A stretch of 64,000 nucleotides of DNA from Paenibacillus azoreducens (GCF_021654775.1 NZ_AP025343.1:3129501-3193500), one strand, 5' to 3'; shown: positions 1-8,798, counted from the stretch's first letter. Notes: generated by a model from the sequence alone, not told the origin. Program-made: numbers and translations.

Positions 1-1830
1 AGCAACGTATCTTTCGGTCTGCCGGAAGCCGGACGCGAGGTGCTTAATTCGGTCTTCCTATATGAATGTACGAAAGCTGGGCTCGATTACGCGATTGTCA
101 ATACGGAAAAGCTGGAGCGTTACGCTTCCATTCCGGAGGAAGAACGCAAGTTGGCGGAGGCTTTGATTTATGATACGAATGACGAAACGCTTGCTGCATT
201 TGTCGCTGCATTCCGGAACAAAAAAGTGGAGAAGAAAGAAAAATTGTCCAACCTTTCGCTGGAAGAGCGCCTCGCTTCTTATGTGGTAGAAGGTTCTAAG
301 GAAGGTCTGATTCCGGATCTGGAAGCGGCTTTGCAAAAATACGGTCCGCTTGAAATTATTAACGGTCCGTTGATGGACGGAATGGCGGAGGTAGGTCGCC
401 TGTTCAACAACAATGAGCTGATCGTTGCCGAAGTGCTGCAAAGTGCGGAGGTCATGAAAGCTTCCGTTTCGTATCTGGAGCAATTTATGGAGAAAAACGA
501 ATCTTCCGTCAAGGGCAAGATGCTGCTTGCTACCGTAAAAGGCGATGTGCATGATATTGGAAAAAACCTGGTAGAAATCATCCTTTCCAATAATGGTTAC
601 GAGATTGTCAATCTGGGCATCAAAGTTGCTCCGGAAACGATTATCGAGGCATACCGCAAGGAGAAAGCGGACCTGATCGGCTTGTCCGGCTTGTTGGTCA
701 AATCCGCGCAGCAGATGGTTGTTACGGCGCAGGATTTGAGAAAAGCGGGCGTGGATGTGCCGATTATGGTCGGCGGTGCGGCATTGACGCGCAAGTTCAC
801 GAAAACCCGCATCCGTCCGGAATATAACGGGATGGTTCTATATGCGAAGGATGCCATGGATGGTCTGGATTTGGCGAATAAATTAATGGATCCGGCGCAG
901 CGAAGCTTGATGGCTGAGGAAATGAAGGCGGAGCTTGCGGCCATGGCAGCGGAAGAAGAGAAACCTAGAGTGCTGCCGGAACTGACGCGTGCGGCGAAAT
1001 CCAGCGTTTCGACCGATGTGCCTGTTCATATTCCGCCGGATCTTGAACAACATATTATTCGGAATTACCCGATCAACCATATTGTTCCATATATGAATAT
1101 GCAGATGCTCCTTGGGCATCATCTCGGTTTGAAGGGACAAGTGGAACAGCTTTTGGCCGACGGCAATGAAAAAGCGGTCGAACTGAAAGCTACCGTAGAT
1201 AACTTGCTGAATCAGGCTGCCGAGGAAGGGATTATTCAGGCTCATGCGATGTATCGCTTCTTCCCGGCACAGTCCCGAGGCAACGACATCATCATTTATG
1301 ACCCTGAAAATACGTCGAAGGCGCTTCATACCTTTACGTTCCCACGGCAGAATGTCGCACCGTTCCTCTGCCTGGCCGACTTCCTGAAATCGGTTGACAG
1401 CGGACAGATGGATTATGTTGGATTTTTGGTGGTGACGGCTGGCCAAGGCATCTCCAAGCTTTCATCCGAGTGGAAAGATCAAGGCGATTACCTCCGTTCG
1501 CATGCCCTTCAATCGGTTGCGCTCGAAACGGCTGAGGCGTTAGCGGAACGTGTGCACCATATTATGCGGGACAGTTGGGGCATCCCGGACCCGGCGGATA
1601 TGACCATGAAGCAGCGCCACGGGGCCCGCTATCAAGGCATCCGCGTTTCTTTCGGTTATCCTGCTTGTCCGGATCTTGAGGATCAGGAGCCGCTGTTTAA
1701 GCTGATGAAGCCGGAAGATATCGGCGTCCAGCTTACGGAAGGCTTTATGATGGAGCCGGAAGCTTCCGTGTCGGCGATGGTATTTGCCCATCCTGAAGCG
1801 CGTTACTTTAATGTAGATAAGGCAAAGTGA
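1..1830 (+). CDS. metH: Methionine synthase, cobalamin-dependent (C-terminal part)
   Basis: This is the 3' part of B12-dependent methionine synthase, which moves a methyl group from methyltetrahydrofolate through cobalamin to homocysteine in the cytoplasm. The frame is open from base 1, so the homocysteine domain and most of the folate domain lie outside the window. The first residues (SNVSFGLPEAGREVLNSVF) are the end of the pterin-binding domain. A cobalamin cap follows, then the B12 domain with the DVHDIGKN motif (about nt 544-567), whose His is the lower cobalt ligand, and an activation domain with VSFGYPACPD near the end that binds SAM for reactivation. It stops with TGA at 1828-1830. No start or riboswitch is visible. 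The family assignment is secure. Confidence 0.96.
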   Translation, partial: SNVSFGLPEAGREVLNSVFLYECTKAGLDYAIVNTEKLERYASIPEEERKLAEALIYDTNDETLAAFVAAFRNKKVEKKEKLSNLSLEERLASYVVEGSKEGLIPDLEAALQKYGPLEIINGPLMDGMAEVGRLFNNNELIVAEVLQSAEVMKASVSYLEQFMEKNESSVKGKMLLATVKGDVHDIGKNLVEIILSNNGYEIVNLGIKVAPETIIEAYRKEKADLIGLSGLLVKSAQQMVVTAQDLRKAGVDVPIMVGGAALTRKFTKTRIRPEYNGMVLYAKDAMDGLDLANKLMDPAQRSLMAEEMKAELAAMAAEEEKPRVLPELTRAAKSSVSTDVPVHIPPDLEQHIIRNYPINHIVPYMNMQMLLGHHLGLKGQVEQLLADGNEKAVELKATVDNLLNQAAEEGIIQAHAMYRFFPAQSRGNDIIIYDPENTSKALHTFTFPRQNVAPFLCLADFLKSVDSGQMDYVGFLVVTAGQGISKLSSEWKDQGDYLRSHALQSVALETAEALAERVHHIMRDSWGIPDPADMTMKQRHGARYQGIRVSFGYPACPDLEDQEPLFKLMKPEDIGVQLTEGFMMEPEASVSAMVFAHPEARYFNVDKAK

Positions 1831-1845
1831 TATACTATATCTTAT

Positions 1846-1924
1846 AGAGGTTGTTCAAAAAGTCCGCTTTTGATAAGAAAACCAATTTCTCGGTGCTGAA
1901 AACCGTCCTTTTTGAACACGCACT
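1846..1924. repeat. Family A palindromic repeat, short form
   Basis: The ends are inverted copies: GTTCAAAAAG at 1853-1862 and CTTTTTGAAC at 1908-1917. The left arm continues TCCGCTTTTGATAAGAAAAC and the right arm reads GGTGCTGAAAACCGTC before the terminal box. This copy lacks the roughly 215-bp interior found in the copy at 24155-24450, so it looks like an internally deleted derivative. Other copies lie at 6015, 31961 and 56327. Confidence 0.8.
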
Positions 1925-1943
1925 TATAGATAATGCGAGCAAA

Positions 1944-1970
1944 AAATCCTCCGATTCAGGAGGTTTTTTT
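1944..1970 (+). terminator. Rho-independent terminator after metH
   Basis: The stem CCTCC / GGAGG has a short GATTCA-type loop and is followed by seven T. A-rich sequence opposite the T run could make it bidirectional. It lies about 115 bp after the metH stop, just past the family A repeat. Confidence 0.75.
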
Positions 1971-2123
1971 GCCGCTGAAATCCGCATATTACATAAAACA
2001 GGGCATGTCTTCCTGTATGAAGCGCCTGTTTCCAATATCGGAAAGACTTGAAGATTTGCAAAATCGCAAGAGATCGCTGCAACCGGTTTTGCATAGTCTT
2101 ATATAGAAAGAAGGTTGCTAGTT

Positions 2124-3053
2124 ATGGAGCTTGAATTTTTGGGGACCAATGCTGGGGTTCCCTCGCTGCAGCGGAACGTGACGTCGATAGCTCTGCGCAT
2201 GTTCGAGGAACGGAGGGCGTTTTGGCTGTTTGATTGCGGGGAAGCGACGCAGCATCAGATCCTGCGATCTTCATTAAAGCTCAGCAAATTGGAGAAAATC
2301 TTTATTACCCATTTGCATGGAGACCATATTTTTGGCCTACCTGGCCTGCTGTCCAGCCGCGCTTATCAGGGCGGGACAACCAAACTGACCGTTTACGGCC
2401 CGCCGGGATTAAAACAATATATTGAAGTGAGCCTGATGCTCAGCCAATCCAGAATCGAATATGAGCTTGAAGTGATTGAGCATACGGGCGGGATTGTCTT
2501 TGAAGACGAGGATGTCACCGTCGAATCGCTTCTGCTCGATCACCGGATCGACAGCTACGGTTACCGTATTGCCGAGAAAGACAAGCCGGGCAGCCTGGAT
2601 TTGAAACGGCTCGCTGAATACGGTTTGAAGCCGGGACCTGCATACGGCCGCTTGAAAAGGGGAGAGAGCATCGACCTGGGAAATGGGAAAACCCTGCATC
2701 CCGACGATGTGCTTGGCCAGCCTAAAAAGGGACGTATTGTCACGATTCTGGGAGACACCCGTCCATGCGATAATGTGATCGAACTGGCGCGTGATGCCGA
2801 TTTGCTTGTGCATGAAGCCACCTTTATGCATGATTTGAAAGAGTCGGCATATAACTATCACCATTGCACATCCATTCAGGCGGCCGAAGCCGCTGTCGCC
2901 GCAGGCGCCAAGGAACTAATCCTTACCCATTTCAGCTCGCGGTACAAGGATCAGGAACATCTTCAGCCGCTGCTTGATGAAGCTCAGTCTGTGTTTCCGA
3001 AGACGCTTCTTGCCGAAGAATTCATGCTGTTTCCCGTACTAAGGCATACATAA
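2124..3053 (+). CDS. rnz: Ribonuclease Z (tRNA 3' processing endonuclease)
   Basis: RNase Z cuts 3' trailers from tRNA precursors lacking an encoded CCA. The protein is 309 residues, close to the usual length of about 307 for the short bacterial form. It has the metallo-beta-lactamase zinc motif THLHGDHIFGLPG near residue 60, a later GDTRPC segment, and HEATF and THFSSRY motifs supplying further metal ligands. The start is the ATG at 2124, preceded by GAAAGAAGG at about 2107-2115. A TTG three codons upstream is in frame but overlaps that ribosome site. The gene stands alone between two terminators. Confidence 0.95.
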   Translation: MELEFLGTNAGVPSLQRNVTSIALRMFEERRAFWLFDCGEATQHQILRSSLKLSKLEKIFITHLHGDHIFGLPGLLSSRAYQGGTTKLTVYGPPGLKQYIEVSLMLSQSRIEYELEVIEHTGGIVFEDEDVTVESLLLDHRIDSYGYRIAEKDKPGSLDLKRLAEYGLKPGPAYGRLKRGESIDLGNGKTLHPDDVLGQPKKGRIVTILGDTRPCDNVIELARDADLLVHEATFMHDLKESAYNYHHCTSIQAAEAAVAAGAKELILTHFSSRYKDQEHLQPLLDEAQSVFPKTLLAEEFMLFPVLRHT

Positions 3054-3092
3054 GCGGCGGACCAGGAAAATGAGGAAATGCTGATGATAATC

Positions 3093-3116
3093 AAAGCTCC
3101 TTAGGGAGCTTTTTTC
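3093..3116 (+). terminator. Rho-independent terminator after rnz
   Basis: AAAGCTCC-TTA-GGGAGCTTTTTT forms a tight hairpin with a three-base loop and a T run, about 40 bp after the rnz stop. Confidence 0.85.
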
Positions 3117-3464
3117 TTTAGATGCCGTATGCCGGGGGAAATGAATTATTTTCCGGGAAAGCGCAGGAAATGACATAAGATTTCAGGCGGAAGCTGCAGG
3201 GGCAGCGTTAAACGTACATCTTTGACGAACTTCGCAGAAAAAAAGTTTAAATCGTCGCGATGGCAAGTTGATTTTCGTTCATTAGTTGCGGCTTTTCTTC
3301 AATTTTCTTAAAATAGAACTGGCGTAAAGCGCGGAAATGACAAGTATTTCTCGCTTTTGGCGCACATAATGAACTGTATAACGGTAAGATCTGAAGAAGA
3401 TGTTATTATGATCATAAGATGTATTCGTACTATCATGAGCATTTCGGGAAAAGAGGACGCGGTT
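3117..3464 (+). other. Non-coding upstream region of the NagD-type phosphatase gene
   Basis: This 348-bp stretch has no convincing gene. A reading frame continuous with the next gene runs back to 3357 but lacks a good ribosome site. TTGACG near 3231 followed by an AT-rich stretch is a weak promoter candidate. I see no repeat family member or riboswitch here. Confidence 0.35.
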
Positions 3465-4268
3465 ATGACTACATATCAGGAAAGCAAAGGTTTGTTGATC
3501 GACCTTGACGGGACACTTTATCACGGCAAGCAGCGCATCCCTGGCGCAGATATACTGATCCGGACCTTAATGGAAAGAAATATCCCCTATTTGTTTGTAA
3601 CGAATAATTCTTCCAGGACAGCCGAAGGGGTGGCTTCACATTTGAATGACTTGGGCATTCCCGCAGCACCGCACGAGGTATGCACTTCTGCGCTTGCTGC
3701 TGCCAAATACATTGCCCAGGAATCTCCCGGAGCTGCCGTGGCTATGCTAGGAGAAGAAGGACTCCGTCAGGCGCTGCTCGAGGCAGGACTTCATATTGTG
3801 GAGGACAACCCGCAGTTTGTGGTTCAGGGAATCGACAGATCCTTTACATATGAAAAATTGATGAAAGCCGTCGCCTGGATACGCGAAGGGGCGGTATATG
3901 TGCTCACGAATCCGGATTTGCTGCTGCCTTCGGATAATGGATTCTTGCCCGGTGCGGGTTCTTTGTCAGCCTCCATTCAGGCTGCATCCGGCGTAGAGCC
4001 TATTGTCATCGGCAAACCGTCTGGTCATTTGATGACTTTTGCTACAGAACGGCTAGGGATATCTCCGTCCGATGCAACGGTGGTGGGGGATAATATGCGA
4101 ACAGACATTACTGCAGGGGCGCAAGCCGGGTGTCAGACCATTCTGGTCTTGACCGGGCTTACAACACCGGAAAACTTGGACAAACACATAGAGGCGGCAG
4201 GATTCAAGCCGGACATGATCTGTAAAGATCTTTATGAACTAAAGGATTGGTTATGTTCTTGCGAATAA
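3465..4268 (+). CDS. HAD-superfamily phosphatase, NagD/YutF-like (subfamily IIA)
   Basis: This is a 267-residue cytoplasmic HAD hydrolase of the NagD/YutF class, expected to dephosphorylate small phosphometabolites; the substrate cannot be read from sequence. Motif I is DLDGTLYHG (residues 11-19, nucleophile Asp), motif II VTNNSS, motif III lies around GKPSGH, and motif IV is VGDNMRTDITAGAQAG. The ATG at 3465 is chosen because AAAAGAGGAC sits 7-16 bases upstream and the protein then starts at the family's usual position; the longer frame to 3357 lacks a Shine-Dalgarno sequence. It is followed after 71 bp by the DNA glycosylase gene. Confidence 0.9.
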   Translation: MTTYQESKGLLIDLDGTLYHGKQRIPGADILIRTLMERNIPYLFVTNNSSRTAEGVASHLNDLGIPAAPHEVCTSALAAAKYIAQESPGAAVAMLGEEGLRQALLEAGLHIVEDNPQFVVQGIDRSFTYEKLMKAVAWIREGAVYVLTNPDLLLPSDNGFLPGAGSLSASIQAASGVEPIVIGKPSGHLMTFATERLGISPSDATVVGDNMRTDITAGAQAGCQTILVLTGLTTPENLDKHIEAAGFKPDMICKDLYELKDWLCSCE

Positions 4269-4339
4269 ATCGATGAAGAGAGAGTATAACGAAAAACGTT
4301 TTTTCAATAAAGCTTTTTTACGAAAGGGACGATGTAGAG

Positions 4340-5155
4340 ATGCCGGAATTCCCGGAAATGGAAAACTACCGAAGAATGCTTTCCGAACAAATTATCGACC
4401 ACCCGATATCGCATGTTCTTGTCAACAGGGAAAAGTCGGTGAATGTGCCTGCGGAGCAGTTCGCCAAAGAACTTGCTGGGCAACGTGTCATTTTTGTGGA
4501 AAGACGGGGGAAACACCTGATCTTCCATTTGAATAGCGGACGTCGTTTGCTGCTGCATTTGATGCTGGGCGGCATGCTGTACTACGGAACGGAGGAGAAC
4601 CGCCCAAGCCGGAATACGCAGATCGAAATCGAATTTGGACAGAAAACGTTATATTTTATCGGTCTTCGTCTCGGATACCTTCATCTGCTGTCAGCCAAAG
4701 AAGTGGATGAAATTTTCAAACCGCTCGGACCGGATGTGTTTGACCGGAGAATGAACAGGGAACGTTTTGCCGAACTGCTGAAAGGCCGTCGCGGTGCTTT
4801 GAAAAGCCTGCTGGTAAACCAGCATGTCATTGCCGGGATCGGCAACTGCTATGCGGATGAAATCGCATTTGAAGCGGGTCTGCTGCCGTCGGCACAAATC
4901 CAGGATTTATCCGCAGAGACAATTGACAGGTTGTATGAGGCCGTCGTTCGGGTTTTGACGGATGCCCTCGCGCATGGCGGTTATATGGAAACCCCATTTA
5001 TGGAAAGTGATACGCTGACCGGAGGGTTTGATGAAATGTGTAAAGTCTATGACCGTGAAGGGGAAAAATGCAGCCGCTGCGACGGTGTCATCCATAAAAT
5101 CGAATTGTCGGGACGCAAAGCTTTTTTCTGTCCGTCCTGCCAGCATGAGCATTAA
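4340..5155 (+). CDS. Fpg/Nei-family DNA glycosylase (MutM-like)
   Basis: A 271-residue base-excision-repair glycosylase/AP lyase. The N-terminus MPEFPE gives the catalytic Pro1 and Glu2 after Met removal, with Phe where canonical MutM has Leu (MPELPE). ERRGKHLIF carries the conserved beta-hairpin Lys, NQHVIAGIGNCYADEI is the helix-two-turn-helix DNA-binding motif, and the C-terminal zinc finger has CSRC and CPSC pairs with an Arg (SGRKAFF) in the hairpin. It is a MutM paralogue rather than certainly the housekeeping MutM. A ribosome site GAAAGGGA precedes the ATG. Its last 11 bases overlap the endonuclease IV gene, which acts on the abasic product. Confidence 0.88.
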   Translation: MPEFPEMENYRRMLSEQIIDHPISHVLVNREKSVNVPAEQFAKELAGQRVIFVERRGKHLIFHLNSGRRLLLHLMLGGMLYYGTEENRPSRNTQIEIEFGQKTLYFIGLRLGYLHLLSAKEVDEIFKPLGPDVFDRRMNRERFAELLKGRRGALKSLLVNQHVIAGIGNCYADEIAFEAGLLPSAQIQDLSAETIDRLYEAVVRVLTDALAHGGYMETPFMESDTLTGGFDEMCKVYDREGEKCSRCDGVIHKIELSGRKAFFCPSCQHEH

Positions 5156-6008
5156 AAGACTTATCGGATGCCATGTAAGCACCCGCGGCGGCTTTGGGAG
5201 AGCGGCCAGGCGGGCCTGGGACATGGGAGCCAAATCATTTCAGTATTTTCCGAAAAATCCGCGCAGTTTGGCGATCAAGGAAGTGGATGCCGCGGCTGCG
5301 ACGGATTGCTTTCGTTTTTGCCGGGAAAAAGGGATGCCGAGCATCGCCCATACGCCATATCCGGTCAATATAGCTATCGGAGACACCAAAGGCGCTGCAT
5401 TGTATCAGGCGACGGTGGCTTCGCTTCAAAATGATCTTACCATCGCCGAAGCTTGCGGGTCTGTAGGGATTGTCGTTCATTTCGGCCATCTGAAAAGCAG
5501 CGACCCGTTACAAGGGTACAAAAATATAATACAATGTTTAAATGAAACGCTTGCCGGATGGCAGGGAAACGCTAAAATTTTGCTTGAAAACCAAGCGGGA
5601 CAACCCGGATCGATGGGCATTACGCTTGAAGAATTGGTTTATGTCCGGAATCTGGCCGATGAGCCGCATAAAATCGACTTTTGTTTGGACACATGCCATG
5701 CCTATGCTTCCGGCGTCTGGGTTCCCGGTCAAACCGAACGTTTTCTGGAACGCGGGCACGAGCTTGGATATTGGCAGATGCTTGCGGCCGTTCATTTTAA
5801 TGATTCGAAATATCCTTCCGGTTCGGGTAAAGACCGTCACGCCCGGGTCGGTGAAGGCAATATCGGAACGGAGGCCATGCTTCGGCTGATTTTGTCGCCG
5901 GAATTTGAGGGAAAACCTGTCGTGTTGGAGACGGAGCCAGGGCCGGACAGGACCCATCGGAATGAAATCGAATATATATATGCCTGCATCAACGACATAA
6001 AAAAATAG
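5145..6008 (+). CDS. nfo: AP endonuclease IV (deoxyribonuclease IV)
   Basis: A 287-residue TIM-barrel zinc endonuclease that incises 5' of abasic sites. The family metal-ligand segments are visible: VVHFGH, ILLENQAGQ, DFCLDTCHAYASG, AVHFNDSK, then KDRHARVGEGNIG and a final VLETEPG. The start ATG at 5145 overlaps the end of the glycosylase gene (stop at 5155); a longer upstream frame would only extend into that gene. The overlap implies translational coupling of two consecutive base-excision-repair steps. A family A repeat follows directly. Confidence 0.93.
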   Translation: MSIKRLIGCHVSTRGGFGRAARRAWDMGAKSFQYFPKNPRSLAIKEVDAAAATDCFRFCREKGMPSIAHTPYPVNIAIGDTKGAALYQATVASLQNDLTIAEACGSVGIVVHFGHLKSSDPLQGYKNIIQCLNETLAGWQGNAKILLENQAGQPGSMGITLEELVYVRNLADEPHKIDFCLDTCHAYASGVWVPGQTERFLERGHELGYWQMLAAVHFNDSKYPSGSGKDRHARVGEGNIGTEAMLRLILSPEFEGKPVVLETEPGPDRTHRNEIEYIYACINDIKK

Positions 6009-6014
6009 GCTATA

Positions 6015-6126
6015 GGTGCGTATTCAAAAAGGCCGGTTTTCAGCACCGAAGCTTATGCTTCCGATGTGCGTTTTTTCAAAACGCTTCAGTTGGATGAAGC
6101 TAGGGACGTTAGGAGCGGAGCGTACG
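6015..6126. repeat. Family A repeat, truncated and carrying an insertion
   Basis: It begins with the family right end in inverted orientation (GTGCGTATTCAAAAAGG at about 6016, then CGGTTTTCAGCACCGA), has a segment of about 40 bp (6049-6088) absent from other copies, then resumes with TTGGATGAAGC...GGAGCGGAGCGTACG. The opposite terminal box is missing. The element ends a few bases before the ribosome site of the next operon. Confidence 0.65.
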
Positions 6127-6149
6127 GCAGTAGGGGAGGGAGAAGAGCT

Positions 6150-6491
6150 GTGATTCATGTTTATCTGGATGATCATCGGCGCTGCCCGCAAGGTTTTGCG
6201 CTTGCGAGAAACGCTGAGGAATGTTTGCTGATGCTGGAAGAATGCGAAATTGATATTTTGTCGCTGGATTTCGACCTGGGACCCGGTGAACCGACAGGCG
6301 GGGACGTTGTACGGGGAATGATCGCCAGACAGCTGTTCCCGCGGGAAATTTACCTGCATACCTCCAGCATCTGGGGCAAAAAGGAGATGTACGAGCTTCT
6401 CTACCAAGCCGTTCCGGCTCATGTGAAGCTGCATAACGGGCCGATGCCGCAGGATTTGGTCGAGCGTATCTCCAGAGAGGTGAAACGGTGA
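6150..6491 (+). CDS. Small receiver-like protein (cREC family)
   Basis: A 113-residue protein resembling the 'cyclic-phosphate processing receiver' (cREC) family, a stand-alone receiver-like fold. Visible features are VYLDDHRRCPQGF at the N-terminus, the LSLDFDLG acidic strand end, a TGGDVVR helix and a YLHTSSIWGKKEM strand. The GTG start at 6150 is preceded by GGGGAGGG at 6133-6140; an upstream extension of the frame lies inside the family A repeat and is discounted. The stop overlaps the thioredoxin-like gene by four bases (GTGA), so the four genes 6150-8637 form one operon. The biochemical role is unknown. Confidence 0.75.
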   Translation: MIHVYLDDHRRCPQGFALARNAEECLLMLEECEIDILSLDFDLGPGEPTGGDVVRGMIARQLFPREIYLHTSSIWGKKEMYELLYQAVPAHVKLHNGPMPQDLVERISREVKR

Positions 6492-6808
6492 GAGTTTTAA
6501 ACGAACATGAGCTGCTGGAGGAGTTGTGGAGCAAGGGCAAGCCTGTGGCTGTTTTCCTTCATACCCCATTTTGCGGGACCTGCAAAGTAGCGCGGAGAAT
6601 GCTGGAGGTTGCCGAGTATCTGCTGCCTGAAGGTTTACTGGCCGAGGCGGATGTGAATATGCTGCCGCATGTGGTCGCGCAGTATAAAATCCGCAGCGTT
6701 CCCGCATTGCTTCTGGCTGACGCCGAGCGCTCCGGCAAGCCGGAACTCATTTATTCCATGGGCTCGGTTGAAGATTTGTTAGCTCATATAAGGGGAGTGC
6801 TTTCATGA
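6488..6808 (+). CDS. Thioredoxin-like protein
   Basis: A 106-residue thioredoxin-fold protein with the active-site motif CGTC in TPFCGTCKVARRM (about residues 28-40) and the cis-Pro segment IRSVPALLL, which suggest thiol-disulfide exchange in the cytoplasm. No signal peptide is seen. It starts at GTG 6488 overlapping the preceding stop, and ends overlapping the ABC ATPase start as ATGA. It resembles the YtpP-like thioredoxins of Bacillus, but the partner protein cannot be inferred. Confidence 0.85.
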   Translation: MRVLNEHELLEELWSKGKPVAVFLHTPFCGTCKVARRMLEVAEYLLPEGLLAEADVNMLPHVVAQYKIRSVPALLLADAERSGKPELIYSMGSVEDLLAHIRGVLS

Positions 6809-7578
6809 TTTCAATGCGGGATGTGTCGCTAAGGAGAGAAGATACGCAAATTTTGGATCGGATCAATTTGGAAATCAGGCAGGGTGAACACTGGGTAATA
6901 TTGGGCCGCAACGGCTCCGGGAAAACCACGATCCTCGAAATGCTAACCGGGTATCTTTTTCCGAGCGAAGGCAGAATTAAAGTGATTGGGAACTTGTACG
7001 GAGAATGCGATGTGCGTGAGGTACGCAAGGAAATCGGCTACATCAGTCCGAGCTTGCTGGAGAAGCTCAATCTAAGCGATCCGGTGTGGGAGGTCGTGGC
7101 TACGGGGGCGTATGCGTTTTTGCGTTTCTATCAGGAGATTCCCGCAGACGTGAAGGAAAAAGCACTGAAGCTTCTGCATGAAATGAATCTCGGTAAACTG
7201 TCCGATCACCCGCTCGGTACCCTGTCCCAGGGCGAACGGAAAAAAGTGATGCTGGCCCGGAGTCTCATGAGTGATCCGAAGCTGCTGATCATGGACGAGC
7301 CCTGCGCGGGTCTGGATTTGTACGAACGTGAAAAAATGCTGGCCGAGGTCCAGCGGCTCGGCGGACGGGATATTACCGTGATATACGTAACGCATCATGT
7401 GGAAGAGATCATGCCGGTGTTTACGCATATTGCTTTGATCCGGGAAGGTAAATTGGCCGGTTCGGGTCCCAAACGTGAGGTACTGAATGATGAAATGATA
7501 AAACAAACCTATGATATTCCGGTCCGGATCGATTGGGACGGCGGTCGGCCTTGGATAAAAGTGGTTTCTGGAGGGTAA
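6805..7578 (+). CDS. ABC-type ATPase, YlmA-like
   Basis: A 257-residue single nucleotide-binding domain. Walker A is GRNGSGKTT (about residues 34-42), the signature is LSQGERKK, Walker B LLIMDEP, and the switch His lies in YVTHHVEEI. No permease gene is adjacent, so it may be a soluble ABC protein or use a distant partner. The closest type I recognise is B. subtilis YlmA, of unsettled function. The start overlaps the previous stop (ATGA) and the methyltransferase gene begins 6 bp downstream. Confidence 0.85.
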   Translation: MISMRDVSLRREDTQILDRINLEIRQGEHWVILGRNGSGKTTILEMLTGYLFPSEGRIKVIGNLYGECDVREVRKEIGYISPSLLEKLNLSDPVWEVVATGAYAFLRFYQEIPADVKEKALKLLHEMNLGKLSDHPLGTLSQGERKKVMLARSLMSDPKLLIMDEPCAGLDLYEREKMLAEVQRLGGRDITVIYVTHHVEEIMPVFTHIALIREGKLAGSGPKREVLNDEMIKQTYDIPVRIDWDGGRPWIKVVSGG

Positions 7579-7584
7579 TCCGTT

Positions 7585-8637
7585 TTGGATGATAAACAAT
7601 TGACAAATGAACTATCCGGGACAACTTCCCGGTTTATATGCACAGCCAATCATGGTTTTGCGCCATATGCCCAGGAGGAGCTTCGCCGCAGATTCGGCAA
7701 ACTGAAAAGCAGCGTGTTAGTTTCGGGCGAGGTTATTCTGGTGACTTTGTTTGAGGATGCGGAAAAGGCCGTAGATTGGATTGTCTCCAATCCGCCGATC
7801 TTTTTGCGCCATATTCAGCCCGTGCAGTTGGAACTGCATGCGGACCTTGAAGATACGCTTGAGCAGACGGTCCGATTTTTGCTTCATCAAAACCATCTGC
7901 ATGGAGCAAAGCTTGCCTTACAGGTCCGGAAGTCGGACCAGAGCGCATTTGCGGAAAGCGCGGGCCAGCTGCGCGAGAAGATTCAGGAAATGCTGTCCGG
8001 ACTAAACGCCGAGTTTGTTGTGCGCGATGCCGAGTGGGTCATTTCTGTTTTTGCGGCAGGGGATATGCTGTATATCGGCGTTTCGGAACCAAGGTTCAAC
8101 CTGTCCGACTGGAGTGGGGGAGCCATCCGTTTTCAACGGGAGGATGGCCAAATATCGCGCGCAAAATTCAAATTGCTTGAAGCCGAGAGCAGCTTTGGCA
8201 TCGACTTCGGAGCGTTCGGAACCGCGCTTGATATCGGCGCTGCGCCGGGCGGGTGGACCTCGTTTCTGCTTGAGCGCGGTTTGCGCGTGACTGCAGTGGA
8301 CCCTGCACAGATGCATGAATCGCTGCAAAACAATCCCGCTTTGCGGATATTCAAGAAAAACGCTTCGGAAGTCAGCTTCAAAGATGGCGAATTCGATCTG
8401 CTCGTTTGCGATATGAGCTGGAGTCCGAGACAAATGGTCAAGCTTGTTGCGGAATTGCTGCCGAGCTTGCGGCCAGGCGGAACGGCCATCGTCACCGTCA
8501 AGCTGATGCATAAAAAGCCGATGGCGCTGATCGACGATACAATCGCGTCATTCGAAGCGGCAAGCATGCAGGTGCAGCGGGCCAAGCAGCTGTTCCATAA
8601 CCGTGATGAGATTACGTTGTATATGATTAAATATTAA
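7585..8637 (+). CDS. SAM-dependent methyltransferase, FtsJ/RlmM-like
   Basis: A 350-residue protein whose C-terminal half is a Rossmann methyltransferase of the FtsJ type: LDIGAAPGGWT is the SAM loop, LLVCDMSWSP holds the catalytic Asp, and TAIVTVKLMHK supplies the Lys. The arrangement fits the K-D-K-E tetrad of RrmJ/RlmM rRNA 2'-O-methyltransferases. The N-terminal half (residues 15-140) may be a THUMP-like RNA-binding region. The start is TTG 7585 with GGAGGG about 10 bases upstream. It is the last gene of the operon and is followed by the promoter of the secretion operon. Confidence 0.8.
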   Translation: MDDKQLTNELSGTTSRFICTANHGFAPYAQEELRRRFGKLKSSVLVSGEVILVTLFEDAEKAVDWIVSNPPIFLRHIQPVQLELHADLEDTLEQTVRFLLHQNHLHGAKLALQVRKSDQSAFAESAGQLREKIQEMLSGLNAEFVVRDAEWVISVFAAGDMLYIGVSEPRFNLSDWSGGAIRFQREDGQISRAKFKLLEAESSFGIDFGAFGTALDIGAAPGGWTSFLLERGLRVTAVDPAQMHESLQNNPALRIFKKNASEVSFKDGEFDLLVCDMSWSPRQMVKLVAELLPSLRPGGTAIVTVKLMHKKPMALIDDTIASFEAASMQVQRAKQLFHNRDEITLYMIKY

Positions 8638-8668
8638 TTATATAATCTAATTCACGTAAAAATAGTTC

Positions 8669-8698
8669 TTTACACAATTATTGCCAATGGTCTATAAT
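8669..8698 (+). promoter_or_regulatory. Sigma-A-type promoter of the Tad-like operon
   Basis: TTTACA at 8669-8674 and a perfect TATAAT at 8693-8698 are separated by 18 bp. Transcription would start near 8705, just before the leader hairpin. Confidence 0.75.
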
Positions 8699-8730
8699 GA
8701 TACCAAATTAACCAATTAGATGAATCGAGG

Positions 8731-8798
8731 GAAAGCATCCCGGAGCAAGGCAGGCGGTTTACCGCAACTGCCGCCTCCAGGATGCTTTCTCTTTTTTT
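8731..8798 (+). terminator. Leader hairpin with T run (possible attenuator)
   Basis: A long hairpin lies in the predicted 5' leader of the kinase operon. The outer stem is GAAAGCATCC (8731-8740) with GGATGCTTTC (8780-8789). Inside it GGAG/CTCC, GGCAG/CTGCC and GCGG/CCGC nest around a TTTA loop. CTTTTTTT follows at 8791-8798. This is an intrinsic-terminator architecture between the promoter and the first gene, so transcription of the operon may depend on readthrough. I could not match it to a known riboswitch class. Confidence 0.7.
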
